NCBI GenBank assembly: GCA_958450325.1
Contig: OY288251.1
Coordinates: 17,978,976-18,042,975, forward strand
Direction of reading: 5' to 3'
DNA from: Agrostemma githago
Taxonomy: Eukaryota; Streptophyta; Magnoliopsida; Caryophyllales; Caryophyllaceae
Length of the DNA stretch: 64,000 bases
Positions 1 to 11,700 of this stretch are shown piece after piece (positions within the stretch are counted from its first letter, which is position 1; each line of letters opens with the position of its first letter). Below the pieces are notes generated by a model. It had not been told where the DNA came from. It saw only the letters and a list, made by a program, of their open reading frames with translations, and made no database searches. The translations under genes and the position numbers were made by a program.

Positions 1-1076
1 GCAGCCAGATGATCCCCAGGGTCTGTGGTTCCGTCGAACTTGACTATGGGCATCTTTATCTTTGGAATGGGACAGCTTTGAGCGTCTGGATGAAGCGGTG
101 TTCTAGTAGGCATGCCCAGTATCTTAGATCGGCTCCCCACCGAGTGAGAACCGTAGTCATCCCATATGCTAGGAGTGGGTATCTTGGCACTCGGGAAGCG
201 ATGTCTGGGCGTGTGCCTACTCATTGCTCCATTTTCTCTTACCGGGGAATGGTGTCGGGAACGGGGTTACTTTTCTCAAGACAGTTGAGGAGACTAGATC
301 TCCGGCTCCCTAGTCTGATGATGCCTTGGCTAGATTGGTTGGCCCTGTTTAAGCTTTCCCTGCATGCTTTTTGACAACCCTGGCGCCTTCTGCCGCTTCT
401 CGACTGGAGTTAGCCTGTCTAACACCCCTGCCTACTTCGGGCCTAGGCGTGTTGAGACAGACTCTCTTGGTTTCAGCCATTCTTGAAATCCCTGCTACAG
501 AGATCCTTTCTCTGCTTACACTGTTGACATAATAGTGTGGACAAATCCGTCCTTCGGTTGAGGTTCTTGCTCCTGGGTGTCGGCCAGCAGAGGCTTCTTG
601 GCCTGGACATATCCCCTAGCAGATATTTTCGCCTTCCTCTGGATTCTCCTAGCAGCGGTTTGCTTAGTTCCCCCGGCATCCGCAATGTCCGTGTACTGCG
701 GGCACCTGGGGGTCGTGGCTATTCCGCCTACTAGGTCCTCCGGTGAGACCTGCTTGTTGAGCATTGCTGAGAAGAAAGTGGCAGCCTGTTGGGCCTAGGC
801 GGGAGTGAGTTCTAGATTTAGGCCTGCTCTGCCACCTGCCCAGCCACGGCTGTCGCCCCCTTGCTTAAGGCTCCATGGTGAGTAGGCTGCCCACCTCCCC
901 GTAGGGTGGCGGCGAGCGTGACTTCTCGCGGTGTGATGGGCATGCCATATGGGGGGACGATCATTTGCCTCGTCGGTTCAGTACCCGCTTCTGTTTCTCC
1001 AATTTCATGTATCTTCCGATGGCTTTTCGTTCGTCTGAGGATTTTTAGCTCTTGATCCCCACAAACGGCGCCAAAT
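1..1076 (-). mobile_element. 5' internal region (UTR and gag remnant) of a Tat/Athila-like Ty3 element
   Basis: On the minus strand this stretch lies directly downstream of a primer-binding site and an LTR (1077-1784), so it is the leader and start of gag of a Ty3/gypsy element whose remainder lies off the left window edge. It is more GC-rich than its surroundings. Short minus-strand open stretches (764-516 and 685-473) are Gln/Arg/Pro-rich, as gag regions often are, but are interrupted by stops and frameshifts. I recognise no diagnostic domain, so gag identity is inferred from position only. A 121-codon plus-strand ORF at 9-374 is probably chance. Confidence 0.5.
1057..1073 (-). other. Primer-binding site, tRNA-Asp-like
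   Basis: Read on the minus strand the site is TGGCGCCGTTTGTGGGG, separated by a few bases from the LTR end at 1077. Its first ten bases match the TGGCGCCGTT start of the tRNA-Asp-type site of plant Athila/Tat elements; the rest diverges. The position next to a TG/CA LTR end supports the call. Confidence 0.65.
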
Positions 1077-1784
1077 TGTTCCGGTTAGGAAACAATCACA
1101 CCCGAATCGGATTTGGACCTTAGATTAGATCGAGTTCTTGTGGATCTGGCTTGATCCCCAAGCTTCACCTATCCTCTTCTCTAATAGTCGGACCTTTCCG
1201 GGAGAGTGGGCCTGTGACCTGCAAAAGGAACGCACAGGGGCCTCGGAGGTGTCCGAGGAAGCCCTCTCTGATGCCTAAGTTAGTCTGTGAATGCACAAGA
1301 CAAACCTTATTCGTGAGGAATAAGATGTCATTTTTTAGAGTGAGAGTCTAATGAGAGAAAGTTAATTACCCTTTAATGAGCGAAAATAGAGAGGTATTTA
1401 TAGGTTTCCACAAGAGAGGGAGAGAGACGGAGAGAGAGGACATGTGAAGGCGTGTGCCCCATACATGTCTTTTACCTTAGGCTGAATCAGAAGGGCATGC
1501 CCTACCTTGCCTTGGGTCGGCCAGGTCGGGTAAATAGCGGATCTCCTTACCTCCTAGAGAAGGTGAAAAAGGGGGATCGACTCGGCTAGTCGAGCATCAG
1601 GCCTCAGAGCCTGGACTTGAAGGAAATGGACGAGGCCTCAGGGGGGGTGCTCAGGAGGGCTGGTTGGCCGGGTCCGACCGGTCTATTTAGGCGGTGGCCT
1701 AATTCATGGGTGGGACTTAATCAGGGTCGGGTCAGATCCGATCCTAGCTGGCGAACGACCCGGGATGGAGAGCTGACCCCATCA
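1077..1784 (-). repeat. 5' LTR of the Tat/Athila-like element (~708 bp)
   Basis: The right edge ends in CA on the plus strand (TG on the minus strand, reading TGATGGGGTC) and the left edge is TG, next to the primer-binding site. A minus-strand TATAAATA at 1402-1395 sits well inside the LTR, as a U3/R promoter should. The other LTR lies outside the window, so the outer edge rests on the TG...CA rule alone, and the candidate target duplication beginning at 1785 cannot be confirmed. Confidence 0.55.
1395..1402 (-). promoter_or_regulatory. TATA box of LTR
   Basis: TATAAATA on the minus strand inside the 1077-1784 LTR, in the orientation that would transcribe leftwards into the element's internal region. 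Confidence 0.5.
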
Positions 1785-2385
1785 ATAGTAGTTTGGTATC
1801 CTAATCCTAAGAGTTTTTTATTTTCTTCCTAATTCTTTAAGATTCAAGAATTTTGGTAGTAATGATGAGCTTGCTTGGAGGACAAGATTGCACAAGTTGA
1901 GTAGGAAATAAATTCCTATATCACAAGTCATATTTTCGGCCTCCGATTTGATTAAGAGTCTATTTCTACTTACATATCAAATCATATATTTTATAGTAGA
2001 GTATATTCCTTATTTTTGTAGTATTTTGATTACTTTCCAGTTCTAGTTGACACGACTAATTTGTAGGCTATATAAGTCCTACTCGATTTTATTCTAAATA
2101 CACATCATTCCATTGATTTATTTGTGTAGTAAAATTATTTTGGAGTCAAAGTAAAATTATTTTGGAGTCAAATTTTTTTACTATATTTGTGTAAAGATGG
2201 ATTTGTCACGGAAAATTACCTCATACTTGATCGTTTTGCTCATTGCTCTAAGTGGTTGTCGGTTGAAGATCAACACTCCTTCATACGTCTTACGAAGAAG
2301 ACGACAGTTCACAGGAGAACCTCGGCTAAATTCTTTGTGTGTCAATTGGTTAGGACTAGAATAATTAGTGTTATTCTAGCAATGA
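1785..2385. other. AT-rich unclassified stretch, LTR-like
   Basis: No coding frame is recognisable. A TATA-like GCTATATAAGTCC lies near 2070 and a perfect 22-bp tandem direct repeat occupies 2128-2149 and 2150-2171. The composition resembles a copia-type LTR, but I found no partner copy, primer-binding site or clean ends, so it is left unclassified. Confidence 0.3.
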
Positions 2386-2530
2386 GGCTTAGTTAGTCAT
2401 TGGGTGCGTGGAGCACTGCGGCTTAGTTAGCCATTAGGTGAAGCACCACGGCTTAGTTAGTCATTGAGTGGAGCACTGCGGCTTAGTTAGCCATTGGGTG
2501 GACAACCACGGCTTAGTAGCCATTCGGTGG
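2386..2530. repeat. 30-bp tandem repeat, about 4.5 units
   Basis: The motif GCTTAGTTAG followed by a variable CATTGGGTG-type block recurs at 2387, 2421, 2451, 2481 and, truncated to GCTTAGTAG, at 2511. Spacing is exactly 30 bp after a first unit of 34 bp. Units differ mainly by transitions. No open frame spans the array. Confidence 0.8.
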
Positions 2531-3133
2531 TTATTAATATTTTGTAATCCTAGGGATCGACGCTGAAATTTTAATAAGATAAAATTGCACGTAGGTCTCG
2601 GGGTGTGAGACTGGACAACTTCAAAATTCTGCTGTGCATATTTCATTGTTGCATTTGTTTAACTACCCAAAACCGACAGGCGCGCGAGACCTTAAAAGAA
2701 AATCAGACAAAGTAAAAATCGGTTATACTCAACTCCCTCCCCCCCCCCCCTCCTCTTGAGTATACTTAGACCAGAATCAACTCTTTGACTAAGATAGGTT
2801 ACCGTCCCATGAAAAGTCATTATTTATGCGGAGACGAGTCACTCTATGAGGATGAATGTTCTACCCGTTTCACGTGATGCTTAACATTTGGCATATCACG
2901 GGCATGACTACCTGAGACGGGCAAAACGTCAATTGGGCCCCTCCTCACAGGGTCGGGTTTAGAACCGTTACCGTTTTAGAGGTTAGATGGGTCCTTATCG
3001 GTTGGGCTGAGCCTTATGAAGGCATTAAAATCTGTACTGACCATAAAAGAACTTAAAATCACTCCTAACAGTAGACCTTCTTCAAGTTTCAACGTCACTA
3101 AAAATTTGTAGACCTGATAAATTCCAGTTTTCC
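2531..3133 (-). mobile_element. Leader region of a second Tat/Ogre-like Ty3 element
   Basis: Lies downstream, on the minus strand, of the primer-binding site at 3134-3152, so it is probably the untranslated leader of the element whose LTR occupies 3157-5586. It contains a run of 11 or more C residues near 2741-2752 and no convincing coding region. Its left limit is uncertain, because 2531-2700 may still belong to the unclassified LTR-like unit. Confidence 0.35.
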
Positions 3134-3152
3134 ATCTCCCAGCGGAGTTGCC
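3134..3152 (-). other. Primer-binding site, tRNA-Arg-like
   Basis: On the minus strand this reads TGGCAACTCCGCTGGGAGA, close to the tRNA-Arg-type site used by Ogre-like elements. It lies a few bases from a TG that would be the end of the LTR. A second PBS-like sequence (TGGCGACTCC on the minus strand, near 3400-3410) is an alternative. Confidence 0.5.
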
Positions 3153-3156
3153 AAAC

Positions 3157-5586
3157 TGTGGACGCTGCCACCCGCGCGGTCGCGCCTTCTGCGGCTTCAA
3201 CCCACACTGCCCACCAGTGGGCCGGTCCGATCCCGCGTTTGAGTTGATGTGTCAGACCTTGATTTTGTTTACGATTATGGGTTGTGTTAGACAGATGAAT
3301 GGACGCATCTGAAAAAGATCGAGATATGGTTTTAAATGTTTAAAGGCCGGATCAGGTGGTCTAGCGACCGTTTAGTGAACTGAATTCGCGATGTGATATT
3401 GGAGTCGCCACCGAAAATTATGGGGTGCTCGTACACCGTTGAACTCAACTTTAATTCCTTAGCCGGCACATAGTTGAGTGATATGGGACCTAAAAATAAA
3501 GATTTTTACCCTTAAGCACTCCATGTCCGAAATGACTCTTGTTTCAAGGATTTAGCCATCCACTATCCAGTGATTCGAGTAAGAGGTGAGGGTACGTATT
3601 GGGAAGCCAATGTAGGAACATCGACAGCCAATCCCGCCCACACATAGAGGTCTCCACTAATTAATCGATGTCGTACGTTTCTCGTTCTTGGTGAAAAGAG
3701 AAATCACACTCAATGCATCTTTGCTATGTCGGTTGATTTATGGGCAGGTTATCTAATTGTCGAAGTTGATGTTTTACATTCTTTGGATGCGATTAATGCG
3801 ACAACACGTAACAGGCATTACACATTAAGTTGGATGTAAAAGAGAATAAGGATTACTATTTATTAATCATATTAGCGAATTTGAAAAACTGGTTTAACGC
3901 GATAATACGAGTAATAACTGATTACATGATATAATAATCCACATGGTATTCTGCTTAAAGTGCAACTTAAAGCATTAATAGGAATGCATCAGGTCATGCG
4001 ATCCGGAACTAAAGCGCACACCGCCTTGAGATTTACTTCTGAGGCGCCTGAATCCGCACGTTCAGACTAATATTGAACTGGACCACTGCTCGCTTTGATT
4101 AAATTGTACAAAGAGAGAAGCGCTTACAAGTTGGGACGTGTGTCACTAGGAGATCCAGAACTCAAGCGCACGCTGTCGTGCATCTCAAGTCTGAGGGCCA
4201 GGATCAGATGCAGTTTTCTGTATTCGTTTAGGTTCCAATTAGTGTTTGTTAATTACATTTTAGTTTTGGATTAGTGATTTAGCATGCGAATGTTGTCGTA
4301 AAAGCGATAAATCATGCAATAAAAGCGATAAAGAATGTTATAGCGTATGTAAATCATATTAAAGAGTAGTTGCACCCTCATATTGTACACGAAAACGAAA
4401 TACGATGCGTGGACAATAAAGAACGAATCTAAAACGACTACTCAAATTTAAATTAAGTGTTTTAGTATTAGGGGTTTAAGTTATGGACATTACGTAGATT
4501 GAACGGTTTGGTCAAGGGGGTGTAGTCGAACATTCACTACGACTGGAACCTAGCATGAGCAAAGTGTGTACACCATACTTGGAATGGGAACTACAAGTGT
4601 ACGCGTTGATTTGGGCGGATTATGAACTCTATCGGTCTACAAAACCATAATGCATAATTGAATTAATCTGATCATGAACCGTTTTAAATCGACTCTTATT
4701 TAAAAGAAAAAGGTAAAAAAATACTTGATCGAAAAAACAACCTAGTGAAGATTACGACTTCTATGGATGAACACGTACGTTGAACGTTAACAACGTGTCA
4801 ATTAATTCAAATTAAGAACCGTTATTAATTCGACCGTTTTGTCTTGATTTAATCAGTTTTGAGTTAAGAACGACTCGGGGTTTTTCGGATTATGATACGG
4901 GGATTCTAATATTAAACTATGAAGAATTGAGGCTTGTCGAAGACTCGATAAGATTGATGTCTAATTGAAGTCCTTAAACTTGTCGAATTATGAATTCTTA
5001 GAGAGAGCGAGCGAAGGAATCGAATTGATTCTTGAATGGTCGATGGAAGGGGGGTATTTATAGTTTTTTCTAGGTCAAATTCGATCACTCAGCAGGCATG
5101 TGACTCTGTGCGCCTTGGGATTAAGAAGCGTGGATTCGTGCGACCCAGTTCTGGGGCACGCGATGCCTTGCGATTAAACTTTTGAGAGTCGCCGGAAAAC
5201 TTTCCTCGAAGGAAAGATTTGAGATCTTAAGATATTTTCGAGGTTTGCTTGGACGTTAAGGCTCCCTATTCCGCGTTTTTGATTTTTTTGGGCTTCGGGT
5301 TTGGTTCTCGAGGTTTGACTCATTGACTCGGGTTTGACTTTGCATTTTGTGACCGATTCGGTCCCCCAGAATCGGAATTTTTAATTAGTGTTGACGCGAC
5401 CATATAATGAGTCGACTAGCACCGTTTAGATGTTGAATTAATTTTTTCGAGTAGTAAATTGATCCGATCTATAGAAAAATCATCTGAAACAATGTAAAAT
5501 CGTATCGTGGTGCAGTCCGATCATCATCCAGTGTTTGTCGGACGCTGAGGGCTGGAATAGTCAAAGTACAAATTTTGGGGTCTACA
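3157..5586 (-). repeat. 5' LTR of an Ogre/Tat-like Ty3 element (~2.4 kb)
   Basis: The outer edge on the minus strand begins TGTAGACCCCAAAATTT, a start I associate with Ogre/Retand-type LTRs. A minus-strand TATAAATA lies at 5062-5055. The inner edge is placed next to the tRNA-Arg-like primer site; if the site at ~3400 is the real one, the LTR would be about 2.17 kb. No coding capacity is seen. The outer end is only 38 bp from the stop codon of the PDI gene, on the same strand. The 3' LTR and target duplication are not in the window. Confidence 0.5.
5055..5062 (-). promoter_or_regulatory. TATA box of the Ogre/Tat-like LTR
   Basis: TATAAATA on the minus strand, preceded upstream on that strand by AT-rich LTR sequence and oriented towards the primer-binding site. 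Confidence 0.45.
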
Positions 5587-5624
5587 TTATAAACATGTGC
5601 CCATTGGAAAACCCTCCTACCCAT

Positions 5625-5789
5625 TTATAATTCGTCATTGTGCTCATCTCTGCTCGTTGGGCTTTCAAGGGCATCGACATCGTGGATATTCTGCTCATCT
5701 TCTAACTCTTTGATGATGAAAGGAATAGAGGCTTGCTTTTTAAGGAAGTTGTAGAGTGCTAAAACTGTTCTATCTGTTTGGAGCTTGAC
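5625..5789 (-). CDS. PDI terminal exon J with NDEL
   Basis: 165 bp including TAA at 5627-5625. Acceptor ATTATAG. Encodes VKLQTDRTVLALYNFLKKQA, an acidic tail and a C-terminal NDEL. HDEL and KDEL are the usual plant forms; NDEL is a plausible weaker variant. The 3' UTR is only 38 bp before an LTR begins. Confidence 0.88.
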   Translation of the reverse strand, partial: VKLQTDRTVLALYNFLKKQASIPFIIKELEDEQNIHDVDALESPTSRDEHNDEL

Positions 5790-8700
5790 CTATAATTATT
5801 GGAAACAACTGAATTCGTTAATTTTAATCGATTGGAAGAATGCTAATAAATATTTATGAAAAAAATATATGAATATTTCACTTACTGGGTCATAGCTTTT
5901 CTTTCCTGCTGGGAAGAAAAGAATCGTGGGAAATTCATCTACCTGTAGTAGTTTAGACGGAAATCATCTACCAGAAATCTGAACAAGGGACAAAAGAGTA
6001 AAACTATTCCAGATGGATGAAAATCATGTGTTCTGGTTATTGAATACGGTTAGCATCATAGACATAATCTATTCCCGACCACACCTACCTTGAGTTTTGG
6101 ATGTTCATTTCTGCTGCCGTCCATCTTGGCGATGACGATGGAACTAACTCCTGCCATATACCTTGATAGTCGGTTGTATATCGGCTCTAACGTACGACTA
6201 TGTTGACACCATGGCGCATAAACCTATTACGTGCCACAATCCACGCACCAAAAGTAAAGCAAAATAAATAAATAATGGTTAATTTTCTCATAAAGGGAAA
6301 GAGAAAATAGATAAATGTTGTGAAGGTAGATGTATATAAATCAATAAGCCTCCTATGTAAGGTTGATCACAAGATTGTTAAGAATATGGTCGTCATAAAA
6401 AAGAATTTTCATGTATAAACGTCACTCATAAGTTAGTTGAAATGAATACCTCAAGAAGCACATCTTTTGATTCGTCAAGGACGATTTCTTCATAGTTCTT
6501 TCCCACAACTATTTTCACATCCCCATCATTCTGCTTCAACTTATATGTCAAATAGTTTTCAGAGTTTAATCATCAACCCTTAAACCATACTACAACTATT
6601 GTTTTACAACAACGATAACTTACGGTTGTTTGTGGAACAGGGTCGGATTTATAGAATGGCTGGAGCTTGTCTTCTAAAAAACTCTTCGCAAATGACTACC
6701 CTTGCTCATATGAATAACAAATTCAAATAAGTTACAATTTGAGATAAATAGACATGTTCTCTCCGTGTCAATCATTTATTTACCTTTAATTAAAATATAT
6801 CTTTACAGATAAAATGAAAGATAAAACACTGAACGATGAGGTTGAAAGAGTAATGTTTGAAGATGCATAAGGATAAGGGAGTACTAACCATAATGTTATC
6901 CAAAGTTATGTCACCTTCCATCAAAAATTTACGTCCATCCAAATGGCCAGCATATGCAATAACCTTACAATTTCAAAGTAATAAAGACAGTTAAGTTATA
7001 CTTCCTCCGGTTATTATTTTTCGCCCCACTTCATAAATATATGTGAGGAGTATTTTAATGGAGTGGGTCAAAAAATAGTAACCGGAGGGAGTAGTATATT
7101 TATGTGGTATGTCAGTGCCCAACTTGTGTGAAGAAAGAACCAATCTTGAGCGTAAATACACAACATACAGTAGGAGAATCCTCAGTTATGCCAAAGTGAT
7201 CAACCATTGCCTTTCCATAATCATCGTTTTCGATATCCACGTAAACAAAAACAATCTGAGAAAATAGCACACATGAAATTGCCATATAAAATATACGAAC
7301 ATAAGTTAGAAGGAGAAGAGTGAACCACGAAGGCATGGTAAGACATTTTCGACAATTGCGAAATATAAAACAGGATATCATTATGTAAGAATAATTAGTA
7401 TATTATTGTAGTAATAATTGATAATTATTTTCTAGGGTATATTTATGAAAACTAGCAGGCCCGTCTCAAGGGGGCGCTATAGGCTCAAATGAACCGGGCC
7501 TCCATTTTTATGGGACCTCAAATCTGAACTAGATGGTTTTCAATAATAAATAGTAAACGCTGTACATATAATGCATATAATTGCAGTTGATGGAGTGGTT
7601 GCATCCTTAGTCTCCTATCCACTCTACCCGGGTTTGATTCCCCACATAGACAATTCTTACTTCCTAAATTAGTGTAATAAAATTTTTGAACCTTTCTTTG
7701 CTAGAGTAATTTTTTACTTTGTACTCTCCTTTTTTTCTACAAAATTTAACACTTAGTTTTTTTTTATTTAGTATAATTTTTTTATGTATTGATAATTTCA
7801 AATAAGGAGTTCTTTATCATATTTTTCATAGTGTCCGTTGTTATTAAAATAATACTCCATTAATAATCATAAATTAATTATTTGAATTTTAAATTGAATT
7901 TTACTATTTTATGAGTATATTTTGAATTGATAATTAAGTGGTACAAAGTACTTGTTAAATCAAAGCAATTTATCTTTTTTTTTTGCGCAATTTATAGTCA
8001 AATATCCAGTTTGCGGAGGATTTGGACTTTATTCGAAATTAGCAGAAAATAGCTAAAAATTACATATTGGTTTACGTAATAAATTTTTGATAAATGACTG
8101 CTTATAGAAAGATGGCCTCATATTTTAATTTCGCTCCGGGCCTCGTTTAACTCTGAGACGGCCCTGAAAACTAGTCACAGTGAATTTGATTAAATAATCA
8201 TATAAAGTTTTATGCATATTTGGTGAGAGCCTGAGACGTAAAAGAAACCCTAACAGCCTCGATTGTATAATAGAAAGAGAGTGAAATTGTTTCATCTCTT
8301 CCGAACCGTTGAGGGAAACGTGGGAGGGGATCTGAACCTGAGATCGATCAATGTTAAGACATCTTTATTTGTTTTGATTCTTACAATAGTTATGCTTGCA
8401 TTTTAGAACTAGTACTTAGAAATTGTTTCTTTAAAATCCAATTTTGAATCACTATAATCTACAACTAGGTTAAACCCCGTACAATTTTGCACAAGTATAT
8501 ATATAAAAGAATACTTATATAGATAATCTTATTTGGAAACTCAACTTTAACCGAAATAATTTACAATATGAAAAAGTGTACGATTAATGTTAAGTATACC
8601 CGTGTGAAAATTTATGCGAAGATACATGATGTTCGGCCCGTATCTATTAGTATCTTGTTTACACACCAATCTCGTATGTTTGATATTCTTATTAGCTTAT

Positions 8701-11700
8701 GTTTTTTAAAAAATAATCTAAAATTTACTCTTTGTACGACTAACATAATATAGAATCGTAACACAAAAATTTTCAAAATATTACGAATAAACAACAAACC
8801 TTCAATTGCAATTGCCCCGTGAAAGTTAAATTGTAACAATAAAAACATAATTGTGACTTTTATTTCATAATAATTTTTTTCAAAAAAAAAGTTATACTCA
8901 TGTACAGGGTAATAATATTATTGTATAAAAATGTGTAATACGTATAATATTTTAGGAAAATGCGTTTTGGCACCAAAAAGTTAATGGGGGTGATTTATGT
9001 TTTATTACTTTCTCCATTTTTTTATATCATCCCATTTTCCTTTTTGGTCCACTTTTTTTAAGATTCTATTTCATTTCTTTCTATTTTGATCCATAATTTT
9101 TACTATACTACCATTAATATTTACAACACTTTACACTTTTATTCTTTCCTATTTACACACACATACCCTTATACCCTCAATATTTCTTAAATTTATTATT
9201 TTATATTCAATACAAAAATGGAGAAAGTATATAGTAAACTAGTGTAAAACTCATGCCTCCACACAATTTTTAAAATTAAGTTTTGTTCATAAAAAGATTT
9301 TAGTGACTAGTGACCTTTTAAGTTGTGACTAAAATTATATTGTTTGTCAAAGTCATTGATTTACAGTTTTCTGTTTTAGTGTTTCTGACAACAAATTACG
9401 TTTCATATTGGAAAAATTTTACACGTTACTTTTTTTAAGAATAATAAAAACAATTTAATTCTCAGTACCATGTTCTTTTGTATAAATAAAATGTAACATT
9501 CTATTAGAGTCTTACGGAGTATGATGGAGAGCGTACAAAATTAGTAATATGTTGATTCATATATAAAATACGATAATGCTATTAACCCTTTATAATTTTT
9601 TATGCATGTGTCAGTGTGCCACCCATAAAATGATATTCTGTAAAAATTATATCTGACAAATGGATCATATCGCGTCTAATTTTTGGCAAAAAACAGTGTC
9701 AGAATATAAGTAAAAAATAATATTATTGTGAATTACAAAAAAAATAGTTTCTATATATTTTTTTATAGTATTTTTAATGATAAAATATTTGTAAAATAAT
9801 ATTGTGTCTTATAATTTTTTAATTGTAAATACAGTAAATAACAAATTTAATACTGTGTAACATTAGTGATATTAAATATGATATAATATTTTAAAAATAA
9901 TTGAATTTAAATATTACGTGTATTAAGGATTTAAGGTTCTTTTGTTATGGAAGTATGGACTTTTGATATGAATGTTTAGATAGACTTTGTTAGAATAAGA
10001 ACTTTTGATATATTTTGGCCCAAACTCAATTTTCTCATTTATATTTAGCATGTAGGCGAGTAAGTGGAAAAGATAATATTTCCCTTTGGTTTTGTCTTAG
10101 TGAATAGGGGATAGATAGATTAATATGGAGATTGCAATATTTTATGAAAGTGCGTTTTTGCGCCAAAAAGTTAATGGAGTGGTTTCTGTTTTATTATATT
10201 GTATAGATATAGATATAAATAGATGGCATTAGTGACTCTCGCATAATATTTATTTGATCAGATTCACATTTTTTGTTTCATTGTCGTGATTTAATTGTAA
10301 ATTTTATTCTCATAGGAAAAATAGTATAAGTAATATATACGAAGATATTAGTTGCTTGAAAAAAATTTGGTAGGCAAAAGTTTTTACTTTTAAGAACAGT
10401 TTTTTTACATAACTCTAACGTGTTTATATCATAATCCTTATGAGTTTGTTGAATTCATCAATCCAATTATATGAAGAAGGATTTTTTGTTGCCTGCAAAA
10501 TTGTTGGGAAAGAGTCAATTAAGATTAGGATATGCGATGGTATGATTCGTATTCTAACTGATGTAATACATGTCCGTTGTCAAAGAAAAACTCAATATAT
10601 TTCAGTAATCTAGATTAAAGGGGTTTCAATTTTTGTGTTCTAATGGGTCAGAATGTCCTGCAGGGTTCCAAGGTGATACTTAAGGGTGTCAAGATAAATA
10701 CCTTGTATATACTGCAAGGTATGACATTGACAAGTTTTGCTGCTATAATATCACAGATCATCATATAGATGAGACTAAGTTGTTGCATATGCGATTTCAT
10801 CGTATGGGTGAACAAGGGATGCAAATATTATCCAAGAGAGATCTTATGGGTAGGTATAAGATGAAGAATCTTAGCTTCTTCGAGCATTATGTGTTCGGGA
10901 AGAAGCATCGTGCTAAGTCCGGCAAAAGGGTGCACACTACCAACGGCGCGCTTGATTATATTCATTCAAATTGTTGGGATCATGCTCGAGTAGAATATAT
11001 TGAAGGTTTTTACTATTTTTTCACTTTTGTAGATGATTACTCTTGATACACATGGTTTTATCTGTTGAAGAAAAAGAGTGAGGACCTTGAACACCTTTGT
11101 AAAGTGGAAGGCGTTGGTGGAAAATTAAGTGGGGGAAGAAGATGAAGAGGCTACGAATGGATAATGGTCTAGAGTTTTGTTTGTCCGAGTTAAATAAGGT
11201 TTGAAAAGTTAATGGGATTACTAGGCATCACACCATTAGGGAAACATCGTAACAAAATGGTGTTGCATAACGCATGAACCAAACATTGCTTGAGAGAGTT
11301 TGGCGCATTCTCTAATGCATGGTTGACTAGGAAGTTTTAGGGTGAAGTTGTGAAGACAACTTGTTACTTGGTAAATCGTGGACCTCATTCGGGAATTGGT
11401 TGCAAGACGCGTCATGAGGTATGGTCTGGTAAAGATGCTAATTATTCATGTCTATGGGTTTTTGGTAGTTTTACTATCTTGGAAGTAAGCGAAAGCTAGA
11501 GTCGCGAGTTAAAAAGGTTTTTTTTATAGGATATGGAGATGAAGTTAAAGGATAACGCATTTCGTCTCCGTCAGAGAACCATGTCATCCTTAGTAGCGTT
11601 AATGTCGTCACATTTGATAAAGCTCTGTATTTATTTTTTGCGATAATTCAATACCTCAGAAAAGAATGATAGTCTCGAGAACAGGTGGAGCTATACATAA

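Noticed and set aside
9..374. 121-codon plus-strand ORF
   Set aside because: It runs antisense to the leader of the Tat-like element, shows no recognisable domain and has no start context; probably chance in GC-richer sequence.
3395..3413. A second tRNA-Arg-like primer site (TGGCGACTCC on the minus strand)
   Set aside because: The site at 3134-3152 matches further into the tRNA-Arg-type sequence and lies next to a usable LTR end; this one is ten bases from the nearest TG. Kept as an alternative only.
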